A program made the translations under genes and the position numbers. The notes under the pieces are model-generated. The model made no database searches, was not told the DNA's origin, and was given only the letters and a program-made list of their open reading frames with translations. Below, piece after piece: positions 25,193 through 31,730 of a DNA stretch of 34,608 bases (positions are counted from its first letter, which is position 1; the number at the start of each line of letters is the position of its first letter). The stretch is from Rhodospirillales bacterium (lineage in GTDB: Bacteria > Pseudomonadota > Alphaproteobacteria > Rhodospirillales > Casp-alpha2), in contig JAGLED010000019.1 of assembly GCA_023145215.1 (NCBI GenBank), positions 1 through 34,608 on the forward strand, read 5' to 3'.

Positions 25193-26407
25193 TCAGGAAA
25201 TCCGCGACTGCAGATCGAAAAGCCGGCGATGTTCGTCCAGCGCCAGCCGGTCGGTCATGTCGGCGATGTAATCGCAGACCAGCTCGGCGGTTTCCCGCGT
25301 GCCCGGTTTTCCGGCGTTTTTCCGCCATTCCGTCGGCAGGCAACCGGGCTCGGCCAACAATAACTGGAACAGGTCCACCACCACGCGCCGCGCCTTCGAC
25401 GTCATCCGGTTCAGCTTGTAATGGCGGTACATGTTCTCGAACAGGAACTTCTTCAAAGCACGGTCGTTGGCGCGCATCTCGTCCGAGAACTGCGCCACCG
25501 GATGATCCAGATGACGGATATCGGCCGGCGTCGCGGGTGCGGCGGCATCGATTCGTTTCTGGGTCTCGTTCAAAAGATCTTCGACCATTTCCCCGATCAT
25601 GCGGCGGATCGCCTCGTGGATGGTGCGCGACGGGTCCAGATCCGGGTATTTCGTTCTGACTTCGTGAAATACCGGCCCGACCAGGGGCACGTCCTTCAGG
25701 TCGTCGATGGAAAACAGCCCGGCCCGCAGGCCGTCGTCGATGTCGTGGTTGTTGTAGGCGATGTCGTCGGAAATCGCCGCGATCTGCGCCTCGGCGCTGG
25801 CGTATGTCGCGAGTTCAAGGTCCTGTGCGGCGGAATAATCGAGAATCCCCCGCGGCAGGTCTTCGAGCTTCTTGCGTCCCTTCAGAAGCGGCCCGTTGTG
25901 CTTCACCACGCCTTCGAGCGTTTCCCACGTCAGGTTCAAGCCGTCGAATTCGGCGTAGCGCGCTTCCAGCTTGGTCACCACCCTGAGGGACTGCGCGTTG
26001 TGATCGAAGCCGCCGAACGGCTTCATCATCTCTTTCAACGCATCCTCCCCCGCGTGACCGAACGGCGGATGACCCAGGTCGTGCGCCAGCGCGAGCGTTT
26101 CGCCCAGATCCTCGTTCAAGCCCAGACAACGGCAGACGGACCGCGCGATCTGCGACACTTCGAGGGAGTGCGTCAGGCGCGTCCTGAACGAATCGCCCTC
26201 GTGATTGACGAACACCTGCGTCTTGTATTCGAGGCGCCGGAACGCGGCGGAATGGATGATCCGGTCACGGTCGCGCTGAAACGCGCCCCGGGTCTTGCTG
26301 TCCGGTTCCGGAAACAGCCGTCCGCGGCTCTCCGCCGACCGGCTCGCGTAGGGCTTGAGCGGCGGCCGCTCGGTCGACACCGGTTCAAGGGGCTTGGTTT
26401 CATCCAT
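25193..26407 (-). CDS. dgt: Deoxyguanosinetriphosphate triphosphohydrolase-like protein
   Basis: This 404-residue HD-domain enzyme hydrolyses dNTPs to nucleosides and triphosphate. It begins with the family pattern PYASRSAESRGRLFPEPDSK and continues with the HD metal site: FRTRLTHSLEVSQIARSVCR, then LALAHDLGHPPFGHAGEDAL. DDIAYNNHDIDDGLRAGLF follows. I chose ATG at 26407. An in-frame TTG at 26446 would add 13 residues but sits directly against its AGGGAG sequence. In several Alphaproteobacteria argS lies between dgt and the SPOR gene; here only a 160-bp gap is present. Confidence 0.95.
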   Translation of the reverse strand: MDETKPLEPVSTERPPLKPYASRSAESRGRLFPEPDSKTRGAFQRDRDRIIHSAAFRRLEYKTQVFVNHEGDSFRTRLTHSLEVSQIARSVCRCLGLNEDLGETLALAHDLGHPPFGHAGEDALKEMMKPFGGFDHNAQSLRVVTKLEARYAEFDGLNLTWETLEGVVKHNGPLLKGRKKLEDLPRGILDYSAAQDLELATYASAEAQIAAISDDIAYNNHDIDDGLRAGLFSIDDLKDVPLVGPVFHEVRTKYPDLDPSRTIHEAIRRMIGEMVEDLLNETQKRIDAAAPATPADIRHLDHPVAQFSDEMRANDRALKKFLFENMYRHYKLNRMTSKARRVVVDLFQLLLAEPGCLPTEWRKNAGKPGTRETAELVCDYIADMTDRLALDEHRRLFDLQSRIS

Positions 26408-26478
26408 GAACGAAGGGTAGCGCAGCGCCCGGCGGGCGGCAATCAATCTCCCTTTGGAAAACGCTCCGACGAATGATT

Positions 26479-26662
26479 CCCGTCATCCTGGACTTGATTC
26501 AGTATCCATATCTCCCGGGCGGGCCACAGGCCCGATACGGGACCTATAACATGATTGAACCACAGAGGCGCCGAGGGAACAGTAATGTTGCAGCCCGGTT
26601 CGCGCTCTGTGCCTCTGTGTCTCTGTGGTTCTATGGGCCCTGAGTCGAGCTCAGGGTGACGG
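26479..26662 (+). repeat. Composite repeat, copy 4, with terminal inverted modules
   Basis: This is the most complete copy. A CCCGTCATCCTGGACTTGAT module (26479-26507) is followed by the TCTCCCGGGCGGGCCACAGG palindrome (26508-26548) and the AACCACAGAG...CTCTGTGGTT element (26558-26630). GGGCCCTGAGTCGAGCTCAG then leads into GGTGACGG (26635-26662), which is an inverted copy of the first module. The whole 184-bp unit thus has terminal inverted repeats. It fills most of the gap between the divergent dgt and erpA genes. Confidence 0.85.
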
Positions 26663-26691
26663 ATCGGCGCGAATATCGACAAACCGTGCGA

Positions 26692-26719
26692 TTGACACAG
26701 AATTCAGCTAGACTACATA
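26692..26719 (+). promoter_or_regulatory. Likely sigma-70-type promoter of erpA
   Basis: A perfect -35 box TTGACA (26692-26697) is followed, after 16 bases, by TACATA (26714-26719) as the best -10. Transcription would start about 20 bases before the AAGGAGA ribosome-binding site (26734-26740) of erpA. The promoter lies immediately beyond the end of the composite repeat. Confidence 0.55.
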
Positions 26720-26745
26720 TAGCGCACGGATTTAAGGAGACCTCC

Positions 26746-27096
26746 ATGCCAGACGGCACGCAAACGACCGACGGTCTGAACGTCAGCGACAGCTGCGCGG
26801 CGCGTATCGCCAAGCTGCGGGAAATTCAGAACAACGAAGGCCTGATGCTGCGCATTACGGTGAACGGCGGCGGCTGCTCCGGTTTCCAGTATGCGTTCGA
26901 CCTCGACGACAAGAAAAACGACGATGATATCACGTTCGAACACAACGGCGCCCAGGTCGTGACGGACGAGGTTTCGCTCGGCTTCCTTTCCGGCTGCACG
27001 GTCGACTTCAAGGACGAGCTTGGCGCGGCCTTTTTCTCGGTCGACAATCCGAACGCCACGTCGAGCTGCGGCTGCGGCACATCGTTCTCCATCTGA
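26746..27096 (+). CDS. erpA: A-type iron-sulfur cluster insertion protein
   Basis: This 116-residue A-type carrier hands Fe-S clusters to apoproteins. The three conserved cysteines are C44 (GGGCSGFQYAF) and C108 and C110 (SSCGCGTSF). The ATG at 26746 is fixed by an excellent AAGGAGA ribosome-binding site five bases upstream; the reading frame extends 30 codons further 5' but that part runs through the repeat and promoter. It is probably cotranscribed with xthA, 16 bases downstream. ErpA and IscA differ little, so the subfamily name is likely but not certain. Confidence 0.93.
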   Translation: MPDGTQTTDGLNVSDSCAARIAKLREIQNNEGLMLRITVNGGGCSGFQYAFDLDDKKNDDDITFEHNGAQVVTDEVSLGFLSGCTVDFKDELGAAFFSVDNPNATSSCGCGTSFSI

Positions 27097-27112
27097 CGGC
27101 GGCCCACCGCTT

Positions 27113-27925
27113 ATGACCGTCATCGCCACCTGGAACGTCAATTCCATCAAGGCGCGCCTGCCGCGCGTCACCGAGTGGCTCAAGGAATTTCAACCCGACG
27201 TCGCACTTCTGCAGGAACTGAAGACGATGGACGACGCGTTTCCGCGCCTCGAGATCGAGGAATGCGGGTATCACGTCGAAACCGTCGGCCAGAAGACCTA
27301 CAACGGCGTTGCGATCCTCTCGAAACAACCGATCGAGGTCGTCCACCGCGCCCTTCCCGGCGACAAATCGGATGAACAGGCGCGCTATCTGGAGGCCGAT
27401 ACCTGCGGCTTCCGCGTTGCGTCGATCTACCTGCCGAACGGCAACCCGACCCGCGCCGACGACGGCACCGACCACGAGAAATTCACCTACAAGCTCGGCT
27501 GGATGGACCGGCTGATCGACCACGCCCAGGGTCTGCTCGATCAACAGATTCCGGTCGTGCTGGGCGGGGATTACAACATCTGCCCGACCGACATCGACGT
27601 CTACGATGCGGAAGCCTTCGCCGATGACGCGCTGTGCCGCCCGGAAAGCCGCAAGCGGTTCCGCACCATCGTCAACATGGGCTACACCGAAGCCTGGCGC
27701 ACCCTGAACCCGGACCTGCACGCCTATTCCTACTGGGATTACCAGCGCGGCGCTTGGCAGAAGGACAACGGCCTTCGTATCGACCACCTTTTGCTTTCGC
27801 CCGAAGCCGCCGACCTGATCGAAGAGGTCGGCATCGACAAGACCCCGCGCGCAAAAGAAAAGGCGTCCGACCACACCCCGGTCTGGGGCAAATTCATGGA
27901 TGCGGTCCGGGAAAAAGCGGCTTAG
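27113..27925 (+). CDS. xthA: Exodeoxyribonuclease III
   Basis: This 270-residue Mg-dependent AP endonuclease and 3'-5' exonuclease acts in base excision repair. It has all EEP-family motifs: ATWNVNSIKARLPRV (about 5-19), the metal-binding Glu in LLQELKT (E35), IYLPNGNPTRADDG, GGDYNICPTDIDVYD, RIDHLLLSPEA and the terminal SDHTPVWGKF. The start at 27113 gives the normal family length; upstream in-frame codons overlap erpA and are arginine/proline-rich, so they were not used. The Shine-Dalgarno sequence is weak, consistent with readthrough from erpA. Confidence 0.97.
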   Translation: MTVIATWNVNSIKARLPRVTEWLKEFQPDVALLQELKTMDDAFPRLEIEECGYHVETVGQKTYNGVAILSKQPIEVVHRALPGDKSDEQARYLEADTCGFRVASIYLPNGNPTRADDGTDHEKFTYKLGWMDRLIDHAQGLLDQQIPVVLGGDYNICPTDIDVYDAEAFADDALCRPESRKRFRTIVNMGYTEAWRTLNPDLHAYSYWDYQRGAWQKDNGLRIDHLLLSPEAADLIEEVGIDKTPRAKEKASDHTPVWGKFMDAVREKAA

Positions 27926-27958
27926 CCTGCTTCTCCCCTCTGGGAAAATACACCTCCC

Positions 27959-28055
27959 GTTATCCCCGCGAAAGCGGGGACCCATTCCAGCGTTGCGCCA
28001 AGCGGTTACATGGGTCCCGGTTCTCGGCGCAAATGCGCCTCGCCCGGGATGACGG
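27959..28055. repeat. Family C ~97-bp direct repeat, left copy
   Basis: CCCCGCGAAAGCGGGGACCC begins the unit, followed by GTTGCGCCAAGCGG, ATGGGTCCCGG and CGGCGCAAATGCGCCTCGCC, and GGGATGACG closes it. A very similar unit in the same order and orientation is at 29459-29555. The two flank the MerR/CDF metal-response pair. The unit contains several nested palindromes. Confidence 0.85.
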
Positions 28056-28079
28056 GTATGATTTGATCGAGCCTGGATA

Positions 28080-28544
28080 TCACCCCGCCGACGGCGGCTG
28101 CGCCATCGGTGCGGCGGCGTCGTGCGCGTCGGTTTCGCAAAGGGTGTGATCGCTTAAGACCTCGATCACACGGCAGTCCTTGATCTTGCCGCCCTTGCAC
28201 TGCTCGATCATGTGTTCAAGCTCGTGGCGCAGCGCGATCAGGCTCTGAATGCGGCGGTTGACCTCGCCCAACTGGGCCTTGGCGATGCCGTCGGCGGCGG
28301 CGCAGGATTGATCGGGGTGATCCGACAGGCTGATCAGGTCGCGGATCGCCTGTAACGGAAAGCCGAGTTCCCGCGCATGGCGGATAAAGGTCAGCCGATG
28401 CACCGCCGTTTCATCGTAAACCCGCTGGTTGCCGGATGTGCGCGGCGGCGCCGGGATCAACCCGATCTGCTCGTAGTAACGCACCGTCTGTACCTTGCAG
28501 CCTGCCGCCTCGGCGACACGCCCGATCGTCAAATCACGGGACAC
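28080..28544 (-). CDS. MerR family metal-responsive transcriptional regulator (CadR/ZntR-like)
   Basis: This 154-residue dimeric activator has an N-terminal winged helix (LTIGRVAEAAGCKVQTVRYY, about 5-24) and EQIGLIPAPPRTSGNQRVYD, then a long dimerisation helix. Candidate metal ligands are C81, C116, C124 and C136. This pattern fits the zinc/cadmium/lead-sensing branch rather than copper (CueR) or oxidative (SoxR) types. The start is GTG at 28544, preceded by AAGGGGTGA. It is divergent from the transporter, and the operator between them has the elongated spacer that MerR proteins twist open. The exact metal cannot be told. Confidence 0.9.
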   Translation of the reverse strand: MSRDLTIGRVAEAAGCKVQTVRYYEQIGLIPAPPRTSGNQRVYDETAVHRLTFIRHARELGFPLQAIRDLISLSDHPDQSCAAADGIAKAQLGEVNRRIQSLIALRHELEHMIEQCKGGKIKDCRVIEVLSDHTLCETDAHDAAAPMAQPPSAG

Positions 28545-28557
28545 TGAAAATCACCCC

Positions 28558-28588
28558 TTGAACCTATAGTTACTGTAGCTCTTATGTT
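28558..28588 (+). promoter_or_regulatory. MerR-type promoter/operator with 19-bp spacer
   Basis: -35 TTGAAC (28558-28563) and -10 TATGTT (28583-28588) are separated by 19 bases, the hallmark of MerR-controlled promoters. The spacer holds the dyad CTATAGTTACTGTAG (28564-28578), whose half-sites CTAxAGT/ACTxTAG are symmetrical about the central T. It should drive the CDF-type transporter on metal binding by the adjacent MerR protein. Confidence 0.82.
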
Positions 28589-28629
28589 TATAGGAGTTAG
28601 AACACAGAACCACGAGGTCAAGCCCAGCC

Positions 28630-29274
28630 ATGAGCGCCTGTTGCAACGATCACGATGTCGCCTTCGACGGCATGTCCGCCGGATTCAAGCGTGCGTTATG
28701 GATCGTCATCGCCATTAACGCATCGATGTTCTTCATCGAAATGGCGGCCGGTGCGATGGCCGGCTCGCAAGCGTTGCAGGCCGACGCCCTCGACTTCCTG
28801 GGCGACAGCATGACGTACGCGATCAGCCTGATGGTGATCGGGATGTCGCTCAAGGTGCGCGCCACGGCGGCGCTGGTCAAAGGCATCAGCCTCGCCGCCA
28901 TGGGTCTTTGGGTGTTCGGCATGACGGCCTATCAGGTGCTGGTGCTGGGCGTTCCCAACGCGCCGATCATGGGCGGGATCGGGTTACTGGCACTGGCCGC
29001 CAACCTCGCCAGTGTCCTGGCGCTGATGCGATACAAGGACGGCGATGCGAACGTCAGGTCGGTCTGGCTCTGCAGCCGCAACGACGCCATCGGCAATGTC
29101 GCCGTTCTTTTCGCCGCGGGCGGGGTCTGGTGGACCGGCACGGCATGGCCGGACCTGATCGTCGCCGGGCTTATGGCGGGCCTCTTCCTGTGGTCGTCTT
29201 TTCAGATCATCCGCCAGGCACTGGGTGAGCGGCGCCACGTACGGGAGCAGAATCAAACCGCGGCGGCGGAGTAG
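28630..29274 (+). CDS. Cation transporter, short CDF-type (membrane domain only)
   Basis: This 214-residue inner-membrane protein has six hydrophobic segments in the order expected for the cation diffusion facilitator membrane domain. Candidate metal-site residues are in QALQADALDFLGDSMTYAIS (about 47-66) and VWLCSRNDAIGNVAVLF (about 145-161). The N-terminus MSACCNDHDVAFDG offers extra Cys, His and Asp ligands. The cytoplasmic C-terminal metal-binding domain of CzcD-type proteins is missing; the protein ends shortly after the last helix. With the divergent MerR regulator and its operator, export of a soft divalent metal (Zn, Cd, Co or Pb) is the likely role. Complete six-helix CDF-like proteins of this length exist, so it is not necessarily broken. 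Confidence 0.87.
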   Translation: MSACCNDHDVAFDGMSAGFKRALWIVIAINASMFFIEMAAGAMAGSQALQADALDFLGDSMTYAISLMVIGMSLKVRATAALVKGISLAAMGLWVFGMTAYQVLVLGVPNAPIMGGIGLLALAANLASVLALMRYKDGDANVRSVWLCSRNDAIGNVAVLFAAGGVWWTGTAWPDLIVAGLMAGLFLWSSFQIIRQALGERRHVREQNQTAAAE

Positions 29275-29679
29275 CACTCCCCCCTCTCCCCCTTCAGGGG
29301 GAGAGGCCGGGTGAGGGGGTAAGCAACTTGATACGCCCCCGATGCCCGAACCGTTTCAACAGGACTGCCCCCTCACCTGTCCTCTCCCCCACTTTCATTT
29401 TGGCTCGCGCCAAATGAATTGGCGACGTGGAGAGGGACCCTGCCGCAACATCACCCCGTCCATCCACGCGAGAGCGGGGACCCATGCCGGAAGTTGCGCC
29501 AAGCGGAGAAATGGGTCCCGGGTCCCGGCGCAAACGCGCCTCGCCCAGGATGACGATATTCTACAAGCTTCGATAGACACGGATACACCTCGTCACCCCG
29601 GCGCACACTGCCCTAATTCTTCATTTCCTATCGTAACCGCAGGACCAGTTCAGCGGGGGACGATCAGACCTCCCCAAAA
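29275..29679. repeat. Repeat-filled intergenic region (family B halves and family C right copy)
   Basis: This 405-bp gap holds a family B right half at 29280-29323 (CCCCTCTCCCCCTTCAGGGG through GGGTGAGGGGGTAAGC). A family B left half lies at 29367-29450 (CCCCCTCACCTGTCCTCTCC through GAGAGGGACCCTGCCGCAAC). The right copy of the family C direct repeat follows at 29459-29555. The remaining ~120 bases before the SDR stop show no gene or structure. Confidence 0.8.
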
Positions 29680-30423
29680 TCAGTTTACGACGCCGCCGTT
29701 AATCTGCAGCAACTGGCCGTTGATGAAACCGCCCCTGTCCGAGCAGAGCAGCCCTACCGCAGCGGCGATATCGTCGGCGAGACCAAGGCGCCCAGCAGGA
29801 TTCTGCTTGAGAAGTTTCTGAAACCGTTCCGACTGAGAAACGTCTTCTTCCTCGTCGGGAAATGTCCCTGGCGAGATCGTGTTGGCCGTGATTCCCCCCG
29901 GGCCAAACTCGTGAGACAGGGCTTTCGCAAGTCCCCATGCGGCGTGTTTGGACATGGTCACGTGCGGGCGCCCGCCGGTTCCCTGCTGGGCATTCATGCC
30001 GGTAAAGTTGATGATCCGCCCCCAGCCGTTCTCGACCATGCCGGGCAAAAACGCACGCGCCAACCAGACGGCAGCATAGCAGTTGACGTTCATGACCGTT
30101 TCCAGGTCCTCGTCGGTCATATTCAGAAATTCAGTTCCTGGACGGATCGCGGCATTGTTTATCAGCACGTCGATACGTCCGAACGCCCCGAGTGCGGTCT
30201 CTGTCATATAATCGACATCCGACTTGCGGCCGACATCACCCATGGCGATGATTGCTTCGACGCCGAGCGCGCGCACCTCATCGGCGACACGCTCGCAATC
30301 GTCCCTGTTGCGCGAACCGTTGACCACGATGTTGAATCCCGCAGCGGCAAGTTCCTTGGCACACGCCCGCCCCATGTTTCGACCCGAACCGCTAATGAAC
30401 GCCGCACGTTTGACTGTTGTCAT
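29680..30423 (-). CDS. SDR-fold protein lacking the canonical catalytic Ser and Tyr
   Basis: This 247-residue short-chain dehydrogenase/reductase-fold protein has a nucleotide-binding segment (ISGSGRNMGRACAKEL, about 10-25), GDV, the structural VLINNAAIRPG (about 87-97) and the family's ISPGTFP turn. However, the catalytic region reads NFTGMNAQQGTGGRPHVTMS followed by K159. Position 155, normally Tyr of YxxxK, is Val, and the usual Ser site at about 142 is Gly. It may be a divergent enzyme using other residues or a non-catalytic binder. The ATG at 30423 has an excellent GGAGGAA site; upstream in-frame codons were rejected. It lies on the same strand as, and 278 bases downstream of, the helicase gene. 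Confidence 0.88.
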   Translation of the reverse strand: MTTVKRAAFISGSGRNMGRACAKELAAAGFNIVVNGSRNRDDCERVADEVRALGVEAIIAMGDVGRKSDVDYMTETALGAFGRIDVLINNAAIRPGTEFLNMTDEDLETVMNVNCYAAVWLARAFLPGMVENGWGRIINFTGMNAQQGTGGRPHVTMSKHAAWGLAKALSHEFGPGGITANTISPGTFPDEEEDVSQSERFQKLLKQNPAGRLGLADDIAAAVGLLCSDRGGFINGQLLQINGGVVN

Positions 30424-30701
30424 GAAATTCCTCCGATCTTTTACGGGGGCGTCCCCGATTAATTTGATTGCAAAGCAGCAGCCCCGGTTATTCAAGGCAG
30501 AGTTGGAGAGGCCCGTCGGTATTTGCGTCCCCCGCAAGGAATCGAAGCCCCTTAGCCCATAGAGTTAAGAGGCTTTTGCGTGTCGCTCACAATCTGAAAT
30601 CTAATCCGGTTTCTGCTATTAGCGGTCGAAATTACTATGGCGTTGATACGTCTGCTTATGACCCCAGGCGGAAATGAGCTCATTGAGAAAAGAGCGGGCA
30701 T
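30424..30701. other. Gene-free junction between the SDR gene and the defence cassette
   Basis: These 278 bases contain the SDR ribosome-binding site and no convincing gene. Base composition falls here from the GC-rich level of the chromosome towards that of the AT-richer cassette. CTATTAGCGGTCG at 30616-30628 matches CCATTAGCGGCCG at 33469-33481 in 11 of 13 bases, in the same orientation, on the other side of the cassette. Confidence 0.5.
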
Positions 30702-31730
30702 CTAGGCATTCATTTTAAACTTCTTGAAGTACTTCTCAGGCACGAAATACAAATCCCCCCTCGCGCGTGTACAGGCAACATAGAGCTTCCCCTTTGTTTG
30801 AGGATTAAGCTCAGCCATTGTTCCTTCTTGGAAATTTTTTAAACTAGATGGGTTCAGAACAATGCATACGTCATTGTAATGGTCCTGCCCTTTGGAGTTT
30901 CCCCAATTGTCTGAGTAGCAAGGATACTTCGAGCTATTTTGATAAAAGAGCTTCACGATGCTCTGGTCTTTAAAGAGTCGGTCGGCATCCTCTTGACTAT
31001 CACAGACGATTATTTCTGTCTCGTCTTGCCTATGTGACTCTATATGGATTTCTAAATTTTTATGAACATATGTACATACAGTCGGACTGCATCGATGACT
31101 TTTGACCAATGTAGTTTTGTCTGCCTTAAATCCCGATTTTTCCAGCTTGGCTAGGTACTTGTCATAGTCGTTATAGAGAGTGCTGTTCGTTGCGCCGTCT
31201 TTGCTCGTGTCAAAGGTGTGTTGATAAAAATCCCCAACCAGCAATATGTCTGGGTCCATCTTGGCTAATGAGCAGAGAAAATTGAAATCGTGTCCACCAA
31301 AGTCCTGGGCTTCATCAATTAACAAGTGATCATAATATTTTGCGATCCGCTCCTTAATCTCCGACATACCTTCAATAAGCTTTGCCATGCGATTGTGGTA
31401 AATAAAATCGTAGTCATCGAAATAAAATGCCCGTTTATCTCTTTTTAGTTTCAGTGTGTACGCAGGCGGCACCTTCCAGCAAATTCCTTTGATGTCTAGT
31501 TCATCCCCGAGCAATGGTTTCACGCAGAAGCCATACAGAAATTGAAAGTAGCCTGAGATTTTGATGTTTTGTGGGATGCAGCTAAATTTTTCAAAAATTC
31601 GAGCTTTCAAGTTTTCTTGGTTATTGTTGGTGTAGGTGAGAATCAAAAAACGATCATGTTCGTTAAGCTGATCAATCAGCAGTCTAGTTTTGCCTGATCC
31701 CGCTACGGCAAGAACTACTCTCTTATCCAT
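30702..31730 (-). CDS. Compact UvrD/Rep-type superfamily 1 helicase (GajB-like)
   Basis: This 342-residue SF1A helicase-like protein has Walker A AVAGSGKT (8-15), motif Ia LTYTNNNQENLKARI (31-45), and motif II LLIDEAQDF (136-144). Motif III-like DILLVGDFYQHTF (161-173) is followed by an SHRC block (211-214), NSKGQDHYNDV (278-288) and motif VI YVACTRARGDL (317-327). All core ATPase and helicase motifs are intact, but the protein is far shorter than UvrD (~720) or typical GajB (~490, from memory), so the 1B/2B insertions must be minimal. It overlaps the OLD gene by 16 bases and has AGAGG eight bases before its ATG. Base composition is AT-richer than the neighbouring core genes. The partnership with an OLD nuclease points to anti-phage defence. 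Confidence 0.88.
   Translation of the reverse strand: MDKRVVLAVAGSGKTRLLIDQLNEHDRFLILTYTNNNQENLKARIFEKFSCIPQNIKISGYFQFLYGFCVKPLLGDELDIKGICWKVPPAYTLKLKRDKRAFYFDDYDFIYHNRMAKLIEGMSEIKERIAKYYDHLLIDEAQDFGGHDFNFLCSLAKMDPDILLVGDFYQHTFDTSKDGATNSTLYNDYDKYLAKLEKSGFKADKTTLVKSHRCSPTVCTYVHKNLEIHIESHRQDETEIIVCDSQEDADRLFKDQSIVKLFYQNSSKYPCYSDNWGNSKGQDHYNDVCIVLNPSSLKNFQEGTMAELNPQTKGKLYVACTRARGDLYFVPEKYFKKFKMNA

Noticed and set aside
8951-26630. The repeated AACCACAGAG elements as a CRISPR array
   Set aside because: The copies are thousands of bases apart, in separate intergenic gaps, without regular spacers or cas genes.
26656-26745. A 30-codon longer N-terminus for ErpA
   Set aside because: This stretch contains the end of the composite repeat and the likely promoter, and the ATG at 26746 has a near-ideal ribosome-binding site.
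30424-30537. A 38-codon longer N-terminus for the SDR protein
   Set aside because: The ATG at 30423 has GGAGGAA at good spacing and starts right before the nucleotide-binding fold; the extension has no homology-like features.
30520-30570. A tRNA 3'-end-like sequence (CCCGCAAGGAATCGAAGCCC) that could be an attachment site for the island
   Set aside because: The putative T-stem does not pair and no integrase is present; it was not counted as a tRNA fragment.
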